Source: Xiphophorus maculatus
Taxonomy: Eukaryota > Chordata > Actinopteri > Cyprinodontiformes > Poeciliidae
Assembly: GCF_002775205.1 (NCBI RefSeq)
Contig: NC_036464.1
Location: 1,178,001 to 1,242,000, forward strand
Length of the DNA stretch: 64,000 nucleotides
Direction of reading: 5' to 3'
Position numbers and translations under genes: made by a program. Positions 29,784-41,400 of the stretch are shown here, piece after piece. Every line of letters begins with the position of its first letter. The first letter of the stretch is position 1. Under the pieces are notes generated by a model that was not told where the DNA came from, made no database searches, and saw nothing but the letters and a program-made list of their open reading frames with translations.

Positions 29784-32744
29784 GTGAAGGAAGTTGAGGT
29801 GCTCCAGATGAGTCTTACCGTGCCTTAGATTTCCAGCCACTCTCCCTGAAACAGACGCTAAACGTGGCTTTGTTATTGGCTCATACTTGTTCTAGAAGCC
29901 GCCTGCTCTGTTGCTACACATGACCAATGCCCACAACATAATGACCAGATTATGTGATGTCATTCTAGTTGTCTCTTTTTACCATGCAAAAGACCGGTTC
30001 TACTCATAATTATGGTTTAAGATCTTCTTGAAGTGTAGCATTATGAACAACATGAGTGATAAGACACTACATATTTATGTTGAGGAGCAGCTGGGAGGAA
30101 AAAACAGACTAGAAACATTATGTTTTCTCATTTTTAAGTTTCTTACTGTGGCGGTTCTTTCATGAGTGGCACCAATGATGGTTTTTAATATAGAAATAAT
30201 GTTGAAATTTTCCTGAGATACCATTTCTGAGACCAACACCTACTGGTCCTCATAGAAAATCATGTTGCTCACCCAGATTCCTGCAGATTGGGAAGTTGGA
30301 ATACCTAGATGCAATTCTACTTGAAGGCAGCCAATCCCGGGTCACCATTTACTTTCCTTAGCCCTGATTGGCTGTACCTCCAGATAAGGAACATTGTAGA
30401 TGTTAGCTAGTGCTAACACAGTTTCACTGTGCTAATGAACGTATTTCAAGATATATTTGGGGTTTGATCTATAAAAATGAGCATTTTTTTGAGCGGACAA
30501 TGAAGAAGCCAAAATTGGTTTAACTTTATTTTGTTAATTTTTTGGGGGGTTTTGTTTTTGTTATTTAATTCAAAGCTATGTTCAGTCCAGAAAACTGTTA
30601 AAAGTTGTTTGAGTTTGAAACTTTGAGCGTTTTTAGGTGGGCTCTCAGGTATTCGCAGATTTTAGCTACTCGTGAGGCTGTGACCTCACAAATCCTGGGA
30701 GTTTACAATATTAGAGCGATGCTAGCTTGGTGCCGTGCATCTGAGGTGATATCTGGACATGAAAATGATGAATGACTGCCTTTTTGTGTTATTTTTCTCA
30801 AATGAGCATTCTTGCCATCCATTTCAACAGTATCAAGATCCATGTCTGCAGCCCTAAAAGATCTTTTGTATTCCAGCCTTTTAAGTGGATTAAAAAAGGA
30901 GAGGAACACAACATGAAAGACAAGAGTCTAGTATTAAAGTGTTGTAAACAAAAATATTTTCTGATTTTTTTTGTTTTGTTTTGTTTTTAAAGAGAGCATG
31001 TTTGTAGAAAAGCATGTAGCATTCAGCTCCAGACAGAAACAGTTTTTTTGTTTTGTGTTTTTATGTTTATTGTGCAGTTAGATGACGCGTTATCGTGAAA
31101 GCAACGTGTTGGTTTAGTTTTCAAGCATTTGGGCGTGAAATAGAGCAGGTAGTGGAGAATGTCAATTATTATTTAAAACATTTAATGACCCTCTGAAATT
31201 GGGTTAGCTGATGTCAGCATTTTTATTTTAGCTAAATGTCTGTGATGTTTGTGGGTTTTTTGTTAAATTTAATTTCAGCTACAAAATGAGTAATTTAGCA
31301 TGTTTTATCTCATTTTCCTTGGGTTAGTGTTGGTCAAAGATGTCCTGTTTTCTTCAGATACAAAGAGAAACTGTTTCTGTAAAGGGCATTTGTCATGACT
31401 TTTATAACTTTTAATTTTCCACTGAGCTTGTAGTTTAACTAATTTTAATGTCTGGAATTTTGCAAAAATTGTAAAAAATAAAATGAAGGACATAAAGGAA
31501 GGAGAAAGTAGTTGACGTTGCAAATGAGGTCGTTAGAACAAAATGGCTGCCCCAGAAGAATGTGGAAAAAATGAAGGTTGTTATGGAGATTTATTGGACT
31601 GTGGGAAAGGCATTGTAGAGCAATAGTTTAGAGAAATAAAATACCAGTAAACTACACATTCACTTAGCTCAGACACAAAGGAAAGAAAAAGATTCTGCAG
31701 CTCAAAGAAACATTAAATGTTGCTCATTCACCTTGAAAACCAATAAAATAAAGGCAGGATTTTATTTATTTAGTCTTTTAGTTTCTTTCTAGGGTGTCTG
31801 GCTCTGAAATCAGGTGATATTTGCCTTTTGTACTTGCTGTGTTTTTAATGTCCATAATGACTGGGAAAATCCCAGAAATGGAATATGATGGGAGCAGGAA
31901 GTGTCTGAGAGAGAAGGGTGCCTTTAGCAGGAATAAAAAGGAAAACATTAAAAAGCACCTTTATTACTTTGCATTGAAGTAAACTTTTAAAAATCATGAT
32001 GTCAGTTTCTTTAAATTTTTTTTAGCATAGTTTAATTCTGTTTTTAAGGTATTCCTCTCATTTTTACCAAAGATGAACTTTTGTCCAGCTGTTTGTTTGT
32101 TTGGCAGAATGAAAGAAAAAGCTAACATTCTGGTTGTGTTTCTTTTTTTCCCCTTGCTGTAACGTTTAGTTTTAAAGCTTGCATGAACATCTGTCTTCAT
32201 GATGAACAGTGTTAGAATAAAATCAAACATTTGTCTCTAGTTCTTGATTATTCTTTTATCTGTGATTTATTTTGATCATTCAGATAATCGGGCAGAAATG
32301 TTAAATATTTGTACATTTTTTGTTTGAATGAACCATTCATATTTTTATAAGGTGTTTTAAAAAAATATATATTTTTTGATACAGACTCAGAGGAATCCAG
32401 GTGAAGAAATAACATGAGTTTTGGTTAGGAGACTGTGGGAGAAAAGCTCAAGTTCTGCTCCAACACAAGAACCAACAATTGGCATATTAGGGATTTCATT
32501 TATTTCAATAATGAAAAGTACAAAACTCATATATTAATTACATATTGCACCTTGTCAAACTCCCTTAAAGTCTTGGAGGAACATTGCTTCACAATTCTCT
32601 GTATTCTTGGGGTTGTCTACCTTTTCCCTAATACAGTTTTTCCTTCCACTTAATTTTTCACGACAAAGCTTGGAGATGGTACTCTCAACGAGCAGCTAAT
32701 TTGAAATGACCTTTGACTTGGGCCGATGACCCGGATTCTGATAA
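29784..32744. other. ttl 3' flank / intergenic, nothing firm
   Basis: AT-rich DNA with short frames only. Part is probably ttl 3' UTR; several AATAAA candidates exist (for example near 31637) but none can be preferred. Confidence 0.5.
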
Positions 32745-33390
32745 TTCTTTTGTTTCTTTAGATATTCTTCTATTCTATGAATATAAAATATGCTTTGATA
32801 AGAAAAATGATTTTTAATCCCAATTAAACTTTTACTTATTACCCGTAAGAAAGGACATAAATCCTGAAGGAGAATCAGGAAGAGAAAAGCAAAACAGTGA
32901 TAGTTGCTGTTTGTATTGTTGTCCAGTTGGGGGCGCTGCGGAACCAAGAAGCTGCAGTGGTTTTAGTAGAAAACGTGACGTTGTTGTTGCCCCTCTAGAC
33001 GCTTTACTGCCCAGGTTATAGTAGTTGGCGAGGCGGCGTAAGAAGATGAAAACATTACCGTAGTAAAAAGACTGAGTCTCGCTGTATTACTCAGGCTGCG
33101 CTACAGCGTCTATTCACAGGCGCGATCCCACTACTGAGCGGCACGGGGGCTTTGACCTGCTCCGTTCCCGACCTGGGCCGGTGCACCCCTCCTTAGGCGA
33201 CCTGGTGGTCCCGGGCTCCCCCAGGAGCACCATATCGATACCGAACTTAGTGCGGACACCCGATCGGCATAGTCCGCTGCAGCTCAGAGCTCCTGAGCTC
33301 AAACGATCCGCCAGCCTCAGCCTCCCGGTAGCTTGGATTACAGGCGCGCGCCACCGCACCCGGCGATGCTCTCCGCCGCTTTTACCGGAT
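32745..33390. repeat. Left arm of a large inverted duplication
   Basis: Reverse complement of about 34553-35220. Identity looks complete across the 7SL gene and about 120 nt of its 3' flank, a few differences appear in the next 100 nt, and similarity then decays outward (last shared block TTTGTTTCTTTAGATATTCTT near 32750). The inner edge stops about 25 nt upstream of the 7SL 5' end. Confidence 0.85.
33067..33364 (-). ncRNA. 7SL (SRP) RNA gene, copy 1
   Basis: RNA scaffold of the signal recognition particle, transcribed by RNA polymerase III. The 298-nt unit starts GCCGGGTGCGGTGGCGCG like human 7SL and has CTGTAATCC...GGGAGGCTGAGGCTG (Alu domain). It continues with ATGCCGATCGGGTGTCCGC, CTAAGTTCGGTATCGATATG, GCCTAAGGAGGGGTG, GTCGGGAACGGAGCAGGTCA (helix 8 core with GGAG tetraloop) and AGTAGTGGGATCGCGCC. 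It ends at a TTTTT terminator (33065-33069). A perfect CRE (TGACGTCA) lies about 50 nt upstream, where mammalian 7SL genes carry their ATF site. It looks complete and functional, and reads away from copy 2. Confidence 0.95.
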
Positions 33391-33409
33391 TTAGCTTTGA
33401 TCCTGCTTA

Positions 33410-33417
33410 TGACGTCA
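33410..33417. promoter_or_regulatory. CRE/ATF site of 7SL copy 1
   Basis: Palindromic TGACGTCA at -46 to -53 relative to the 7SL 5' end. Mammalian 7SL promoters have an ATF/CRE site at about this position. The second 7SL copy lacks it. Confidence 0.65.
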
Positions 33418-33575
33418 CATCACAAGAAATAATCGACCTGATTTTATTTTATTAAACTGATATGAAATTCATCTTCATTCTGATTATTCAACATTTAAAT
33501 GAACAAAAACTTTGTCAGTTTGGTTTATCATCAGCCCTCGCTATGTGCACAGAACTGTGATCATTGGGTATTTAA

Positions 33576-34521
33576 CCCTCCTGTTATGTTCCGGGTCAAA
33601 TTGACCCGTTTTAAAATTTACAAATTAAAAAAAAAAAACATAGAAGCATTTTTTTTGCATGAAACGTTTTCTATTTGTCTTAATAGGTGCACTCTAGACA
33701 TAAGTTGAAAATTTATTAATTTTACACATTTGTACCAAACCCTAGGTCTACTTTTTACATCGATACTGTTCGGGTCAATTTGACCCGGCAGTCAGGTTAA
33801 AGTGCAAAAAAAGATTTTAAAATGTCCAATTCTATATGTTTCCTTGCAGTTATGAACCATATTTCACCACACACACACTCACACACACACACACGCAACC
33901 ACACACACACAAGCCCACTTTCTCACTATTCTCTTTACTTCACTAGGAAACTGCGAGAAAGCAGGTGTTCACACAACCTTTGACGGGAATCTTTTCTGTT
34001 CCTGTGGACAAACTCCACCCACTCTGAGTGACACTCAGCAGAAGTGGAGAAAAACATAAATACTCTCTGCATGACTCATTTATCTTGATTTTAATCAGCG
34101 GGTCAATTTGACCCAGAACAGTATGTGTGTCTCAAGTTCAATTATAAAGATCACCCTTTGGTAAAAAAAAAAAAAAAAGTATAATATAAAATAATTTACC
34201 AAAGGTCAACTTCAAGGAAATTATTGTTTTTTTGTGTCTAGGTTTTTTTCAGTGGACATTAAAAATGTAAATTCCATTTTTTTATGTCCAAATGAGTAAA
34301 TGAGCAGGTTGTTGTTATTGATCCTTAATTTCTGAGAAATAATAAAACATCATTGCACAAATATTGATTGAAATGGTTAGTATTGGAGTTAATAATCAGA
34401 TACAAAAATGTTTTGGAGGAATTTTTTGGTTTCTGACACTATTGCATGATTAAACCCTCCCTGGGTCAAATTGACCCACGAACATTTTTGCTGTACCCTA
34501 GAAACGAACATAACAGGAGGG
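33576..34521. mobile_element. piggyBac-like MITE carrying four ERE-like palindromes
   Basis: Bounded by TTAA (33572-33575 and 34522-34525) with inverted ends CCCTCCTGTTATGTTC. It is 946 bp with no transposase frame. It contains a (CA)n tract (about 33870-33913) and four perfect GGTCAnnnTGACC palindromes at 33594-33606, 33773-33785, 34101-34113 and 34464-34476. It lies between the two 7SL genes, ending about 30 bp before the right duplication arm. TTAA target site and CCC-start ends fit piggyBac-type elements. Confidence 0.75.
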
Positions 34522-34552
34522 TTAAACCCAACCCGGTTCTGTCAATGAACAA

Positions 34553-35220
34553 TAAATCCGGTAAAAGCGGCGGAGAGCATCGCCGGGTGCGGTGGCGCGC
34601 GCCTGTAATCCAAGCTACCGGGAGGCTGAGGCTGGCGGATCGTTTGAGCTCAGGAGCTCTGAGCTGCAGCGGACTATGCCGATCGGGTGTCCGCACTAAG
34701 TTCGGTATCGATATGGTGCTCCTGGGGGAGCCCGGGACCACCAGGTCGCCTAAGGAGGGGTGCACCGGCCCAGGTCGGGAACGGAGCAGGTCAAAGCCCC
34801 CGTGCCGCTCAGTAGTGGGATCGCGCCTGTGAATAGACGCTGTAGCGCAGCCTGAGTAATACAGCGAGACTCAGTCTTTTTACTACGGTAATGTTTTCAT
34901 CTTCTTACGCCGCCTCGCCAACTACTATAACCTGGGCAGTAAAGCGTCTAGAGGGGCAACAACAACGTCACGTTTTCTACTAAAAACACTGCAGCTTCTT
35001 GGTTCCGCAGCGCCCCCAACTGGACAACAACGCAAACAGCAACTATCATTGTTTTGCTTTTCTCTTCCTGATTCTCCTTCAGGTTTTATGTCCTTTTTTA
35101 TAAGGGCAACAGTTTAACTGGGATTAAATATATTTTTTTTTCTTCTCTCAACGGTCATGAAAAAACAGTAAAACATTCTTAATCTGTACAAAATACAAGA
35201 ATATCTAAAGAAACAAAATG
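34553..35220. repeat. Right arm of the inverted duplication
   Basis: Counterpart of 32745-33390. The shared block begins AAATCCGGTAAAAGCGGCGG just upstream of the 7SL start and fades near AAGAATATCTAAAGAAACAA (about 35197-35216). The sequence upstream of the break differs entirely from that of the left arm. Confidence 0.85.
34582..34879 (+). ncRNA. 7SL (SRP) RNA gene, copy 2
   Basis: By eye identical over its 298 nt to copy 1, ending in the same TTTTT (34877-34881). All SRP RNA landmarks are present. The upstream region retains only the first 25 nt shared with copy 1; at the CRE position (-46 to -53) the sequence is CAACCCGG, so the expected ATF site is missing. Internal Pol III elements are intact, so it may be weakly expressed or a silent copy kept identical by gene conversion. 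Confidence 0.92.
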
Positions 35221-35600
35221 CCTAATTAAAAATTTTCAACTATTATTTGGGTGGATACATATAAAAATTGTGTGAAATTAACATGTTTTGCCTAAAGAAG
35301 AGTGAAAATTTTAAAGTGGTGCCTTAAAAAATTTAACTATAGTGAAAAATACTTTTTTATCACTCACATACAAGATACATTTTTGAAAAGGATATTTTAA
35401 ACAGAAATGTAAGGCTTCTGAAAAATATGTTCATTTCTGTGCATTCGATACTAATTACAAGGAATAAATGCTTTGAATATTTCAATTTATGTTGTATATT
35501 ATCACAATTTTCAACGTCATTTTAATTTTTTCTACCTATATTTTTTATTCGTGGTTAGTTTTGAGTTTTCGCATCTTTTTAACGCCGTTGTTCATCGGAC
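35221..35600. other. AT-rich spacer before cox5b
   Basis: No gene or repeat end recognised. It leads into the cox5b promoter. Confidence 0.5.
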
Positions 35601-35618
35601 CGCCCTCCCTAAAATCCC

Positions 35619-35654
35619 ATTGGCTGCCGCAGACATAACTTTCGCTCCCATTGG
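35619..35654. promoter_or_regulatory. Paired inverted CCAAT boxes of cox5b
   Basis: Two CCCATTGG motifs (ATTGG at 35619-35623 and 35650-35654) spaced 31 bp, about 100-130 bp upstream of the cox5b ATG. Paired inverted CCAAT boxes are usual NF-Y sites in housekeeping promoters. Confidence 0.55.
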
Positions 35655-35751
35655 TCGGCCGTATCGGGGTCATTTTAGTCCAGCTCTCAACCGTGTCAAA
35701 GTCAGGTCATTGTCTTTACCTGAGTGGAACCGAACCAGCACCAGAACCAGC

Positions 35752-37061
35752 ATGGCGGCCCGCCTTCTTCTCCGCACCTGCCCGCTGAGAGTCCTCCAGC
35801 TGAGGGGAGGCACCGCGGCGAGGCCGCTGCAGCGAGCCATGGCCTCTGCTGGGGGTAAGAAAATGTATTTATAGCCGGGGAGTCACTCCGCTCCACTGCG
35901 GGGAAAACTCAGCTGTGACTCGGACTCGATCAGGGTGAATGTTCCGTGCTAGAAACTGCGTCATTGTCAGTTTTCTAATAATAAACTGCGCATTTTCTTT
36001 GCCCTGTGTTGGATCCTAAACCACTTAAATGTCATTATGTTGTATTTCATGTGTTTAAATGAACGTGGCAACAGTTGGGTCAGTAATGAAGGTCATTTGG
36101 ACTTTGTGTTGCGGCCTTTGATAGACCCACCTCCTTGGCAACTTTCCCTGGATTGCAGCCAGCTTCCCTGGTGTCTAGTGACAAAGTTCGCATTTATTGC
36201 CACCAAACTATTTACCCACATGCTCTATTACAGCTTATTGACGCACCGGTTTTTTCCCAGGAATCCCAACAGATGAGGAGCAGGCGACTGGACTGGAGCG
36301 ACGCACCCTGCAGGCCCTCAAACAAGGAAAGGTGAGTTTCTGATCCATTATTTTCTGGTACAGAAGTTCCCAAAATGTTGCCATGGCTCACCAAAAAGCA
36401 TTAACCTCTTGACTGGGCCCCTTTACCACAACAACAACGTTTAGAATGTTTTTATTAACGATTACTTTAATAATAATTTATTCCTTTTTTTTCCTTATCA
36501 AAAGAAAATTCATTTTTTTGCTTTTTATGGAATTTCATTGGCAGCCAATCAGAAAAATAGCATCAGAAATAACATTAAAATATTTTTTAGCTAGCATTTT
36601 ATTAAATAATTATTGAATAACATATAAATTTAAGATTTAAAAAGTTATGGAGTTAAATTTTCTTATTTTTGCATTTTGTTTCGTCATCTTCCCTCCAACT
36701 TTCTGAGGCTCCTCTCTGAGCTGTTTTGGTAAACAGTGGTGTATTTTGCTTGATCTTATTTTCTGATTTTCACAGGATCCCTACAGCATCCTGAAGCCCA
36801 AACAGTACACCGGCACCAAGACAGACCCTCACATCGTCCCCAGTATTGGAAACAAGAGGCTGGTTGGCTGTCTCTGTAAGAAACTTCTATGTAAAGTTAT
36901 TCCAAGTTGCATAACTACGCTAAATTTGAGTGATTTTTCTTGTTGCAGGTGAGGAAGACAACACTGCTATCGTGTGGTTCTGGCTCCATGAGGGAGAACC
37001 CCAGCGGTGTCCTGAATGTGGGTCCCACTACAAGCTGGTCCATCATGAACTGCCCCATTAG
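35752..37061 (+). CDS. cox5b: cox5b, cytochrome c oxidase subunit 5B
   Basis: Nuclear-encoded peripheral subunit of respiratory complex IV on the matrix side of the inner membrane. Exons 35752-35854, 36261-36331, 36776-36875 and 36949-37061 give 128 residues (human 129). Residues 1-30 are an Arg-rich, acid-free mitochondrial presequence. The mature part has [37 protein letters not shown] and the zinc site Cys90-Leu-Cys92 with Cys112-Pro-Glu-Cys115, so all four zinc ligands are present. It ends [10 protein letters not shown]. Splice sites are GT-AG. Two ATTAAA hexamers at 37135-37146 are likely polyadenylation signals. It lies tail-to-tail with herc4, 1.4 kb apart. Confidence 0.97.
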
Positions 37062-37134
37062 GACTGCTGCCTGCCACAACGTCAACACTGGACAGCCACG
37101 TCGGTGGAATGCCACTTAACATGTACAGTTTATC

Positions 37135-37146
37135 ATTAAAATTAAA
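37135..37146 (+). other. cox5b polyadenylation signal (tandem ATTAAA)
   Basis: Two overlapping-register ATTAAA hexamers 75 nt after the stop codon. Confidence 0.55.
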
Positions 37147-38483
37147 ACGTGTGACAAAAAGAATTGAGTTCCTGTTTGTTTGAGGAGAAAAAAAACCCAA
37201 AACTGAATCTGATCAAAGAAACAGAATCGCATCCAACAAAGCGTGGCTTTGATCCGCATGCGTAGAAGAGCTGCATGAGCCATTCAGAGGTCAGAATCAT
37301 GACCACATGAAAGAGGAATAAATCAATTCTTTGAGTGAAAGGATCATAACTGGTAGTTTAGATATGGGCAAAAAAGAAAAATAGATTTGTGTTGCATTTC
37401 TTGCCTTGGATATACTTTTGGAAAAAAGTTTGCTAAATGACTGGCGATACACGATTTATCGGTATCCACTTTGATATCCATTGATCTTTTAAAAAAATAT
37501 CAGTACTGGTCCAATGCAACTGAAATATTTGCTTTGGTCACGTAATGGTGATGCAGTGCAGAATCGAGAGTTGATTAACTGACAGAAGCAAATTAGTCGA
37601 TGCAATATCAATATGATCAACTCAAATTTCCACATCAAAGCGTCCCTAGAAATGTCCATTTCAGCAAGTAATTTGGACTTCACTTAAAAACCGTGAACAA
37701 TGCACATTTCAAACTTTTTTGTAAATTAAACTGATTTTGTATTATTTTTATCAAGCAACAAAACAATATATAGTGCAAAATGATCAAAACTATTTAAAGT
37801 CCAGAAAATTTGTTTTGTGAAAATACTGAAAATTTTTCCTTTGCAACAATTAAAATACTTAAATTACAATTTTATAGCATTAAAGAAAAAAAAATGACAG
37901 AACTCCTGTTAACCACCAACTTTAGCCACTCACACCTCCTCCAAGAGGGATTTTTATTAGTGGCTGTACTTTATTTTTAATCTGTGGATTGTTTAAGGCA
38001 TACAGCCAATAAAACGAAGTCCGCGTTCAAATGCTTCTCAGCTTGTGCAGATTCAAACATTGGCTGAACACAACTCCTGTAAAATACAGCGACTGACTCC
38101 GAACACGGTGTCACGTCTGGGATTAGAGCACATCTTCATTTATCTTTGGATTTATGGGCGAGATCACTTCCTGTTTTGATGCCAGTTAGAAACACCGGAT
38201 CGTATGTTTTAAGCTTTTTGCTGCTTTCACTGCTTCTTACAGGAATTGTGTTTCAGAGCTTTTTATGGTACACAGCAGTAGTCTGCCTCATCATACTTGC
38301 GTCATCCAAACTTGAAGAAAAGCATATCTACATAGCCATATATCACAGCTGATATTAATCCTAATATTGAAATACTGTGATGGCAAGAACTAAGTTTGGA
38401 AAATGGGACTCCTCTCTCCAGCCAGTGAGCGATGTGGGAATGTGTTCGCCATCAACAGTCGGAGCGCCAGTCCTCTTCCTGCA
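37147..38483. other. Intergenic between cox5b and herc4
   Basis: Convergent spacer. A piece near 37440-37480 (GCGATACACGATTTATCGG) hints at an old hAT-like MITE, but no ends were found. The rest is AT-rich and includes the herc4 3' UTR. Confidence 0.45.
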
Positions 38484-41400
38484 TCAGGCCAGGTTGAAGC
38501 CTTGATTGTGATCTATCGCATGTAAAAGCTTCTCTCTCAGCGTTTCTATACTCGAGTATTTGGGAAGGTCCAACAGGTTGAAGCAGGTGTGGGCTACAGG
38601 CAGGTAATGCTCCCCTCCGCCGGTTGGCTGGATCACCAGCTTCAGGCTTTTCATGCCCAGGATGGGGATGCGGTCGCTTCCTGTGAGGAACACTGGAGAA
38701 ACGGGGACAGAGTGAATTCAACTGGCAGAGGGGAACCGTCTTTATCTGGTTTAAAGCACAGACGATTCATCAAACTTACATAGAAACTGTTTCTTCTTCT
38801 CCAATGGAAGTTCGTGGAAGACCTCCCAGAAGAGCTTTATGGTTGGATGTTCGGCCCAGTATTCTCCTTTATATTCAGTGCTCTGCAGAACCAAAGTCAG
38901 AATTATTAATGCTAGGACTATTCACAGTGATGTTGCACACACAGCGCTTTGAAAATGTGTTGAACTTTTCCACATTTTGTCACATTTCAAAAACCAAACA
39001 CAGCAAAGGATTCTACTGGGATTTTCTGATTGACCAACATTTGTGTTTAGTTGAATCTCCAGACAGATGTGAAGCATTTCTGTCATAACTGAAGTGAAGG
39101 ATTTTTTAGTTCTGTTTCCACCACTAATGAAGAGCTAAACACTGAAATCTGCCCATTCCTCTTTGCAACACAGCTAAAGCTCAGACTTACCACATCCTTT
39201 GACTAGGCCCATTTACCGTTTCTACCATTTCTAGTGTTTTGTAACTCTGAAGAGGCGTAATTCATGATTTTTCCTGAATGTGGCGCCACTGAAAGGTTCT
39301 GTTCATCCATCAGAAAGAAATCCCCATAAATAAAACTCTGAATTTTGCAGTGTGACAGAATGTGAAAAGGTATGAATACTTTTACAAAGAACAGTAGGAG
39401 GTTGTGAAAGGTCACCTTCTCCAGCTCTGTCCAGTCATAGTTGGTGTTGCCAATGATCATAGCTTGCAGTTCGCTCGGCTGGAACAGATCTAAGACCCTC
39501 CCACCACACACTTTGTGGAAACCTGAGTAGAATCCCTCAAACAGCGAAGCCACTGACTTGTTAAAGACGTAATCCACGTAGGCGTCCACAAACTCCTGCC
39601 TAGAACAAACATTGTCATGATAAAATGAAACCCTGAGGACTCCCACATCAGCTAATGAATAATAAGACAGCCAAGACATTTTTACCGGTTTGACTTATTG
39701 ACATTAATGTTTTCACCGTTTGGTACCAACTCCAGGACCTCAGTGGCTCCGTAGTTATCCTCTGTGATCTGGAAAACAAGCAGGCGGCGTTTTAAAATGT
39801 TTTCTTTCAAAGACAGAATTATTTACCCGTTTTCAACAAACATTAACTTACAGTGAAATTCAAACAGAAAGCGTCTTCAATGTCATCTTCAGCGTAGTCC
39901 AGTAGTTCCTGCAGGCTCCTGGTTTAAGATCGTATCACACAACGGTCAAAACAGGCAGAATTGAAATATTTTGATGGACGGTAGATAAACACAAACCTTC
40001 CCACGTCTGGCATGAGCTCCCTCAGGTCTTCCAACGTTGGTTTCCTCTTCAGGAGCTTTTTGTAGAGCGCCAGAGGGAAGTTGAGCTCTACGATGGTGAA
40101 GTTGTAGATGGCCAGACCACAGATGACCCCGATGAGGTTAAACAGGTCAAAGTCCTCGAACGTCTGCAGCGGTAGGAGAGATGGGAAAAGATTTAACAGA
40201 GATGCTCTTCAGACACCACAAAGTCACTGTCAATGATGATGGATCCTTACTGTCAATGGTACGCACAGTTGCTAATAGCGATGCTAATTTTTTATTTAGG
40301 GCTTTAATGGTTTTGTTAACTTTGAAAACATTTAGCGCACTTAGCTTCCCCTGAAGGAATTTTTACAGATAAATTCTAAAGGGCTGATTTACGTGGCTAT
40401 TTTGTAAACTTTGTGTGATGAAGTTTATCGTCATCATCATCACCGAGCGCTCACACCTTGTGTGAAAACCAGATGAGTCTGGATTCCTCGTAGTAGCGAA
40501 ACATCCCATATTTGGGATCCAGCAGCTCCTTCATGATCAGGAGGAAAAACTCTTTCCTGACTCCTCCAGCATCAACTGCATCTTCTCCCACAAAGATCAC
40601 CTGCAATGGAGCCCACAAGATGGTAAAAAAACTATAATTTAACAAAATATTGAGACTTTTTTTTAATTTTAAATCACAGTACAAGATACATGGCAATAGT
40701 ACATTACATTAGTGGAAAAAAACATAGTACTGTGGATTAATGAGTGAATATTAATGACTGTGTGTGTGAGAGAGTGATGGTGAACCGAATAACATAATCA
40801 GTGTGTAAATAATAATAGTGACAATAATAATAATAAATCAAATTATCTGTAAACTTACAGTGGATTAATTAAGAAAGTTAAAAAGTTCTTTCTACTAGGT
40901 GGACTTTGTTAGATTATATTCAGGAATTACTATTACTTTATTCAGAGTTTTAACGTACTTTCCTATTTTTCATTTTTGAGACTGTAAAAAGTTACAATAA
41001 AAATTCCTGTTTTCTACTGATTCTCATCCAATCAGTGCAGATTCTTAAGACATGAGGAACAAAAAGCTGCATTAATATTAAATTCATACCAACTTTGCCA
41101 TTAAATCATCCAACCTTTGCTGGGTTTCTTCTATAAACGTCGATGTGAGCGATGTTTACCTTCAGTGGTTTCTTGTAGTCGACGTTCTTGGACTTCCTGA
41201 GGACCTCCATGGTGTCGCCCACGATGTTCTCCCTGCGAACGATGAGGATGAGGCAGGGGTTGACCGACTCCACAGCGGGCAGGAACATGGAGCTGAAGTT
41301 CTGCAGCTGCGCCTGATCCACCGCCATCTGGTGTTCACACACAGGTTGAGGTAAAACGGGCCCAGTTGGGTTGGTACAGTGCAGAGATCCAGCAGAACTG

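Noticed and set aside
34446-34832. 128-codon frame over 7SL copy 2, and the matching frame on copy 1
   Set aside because: These frames are the 7SL RNA gene read as protein; all sequence constraint is explained by SRP RNA landmarks.
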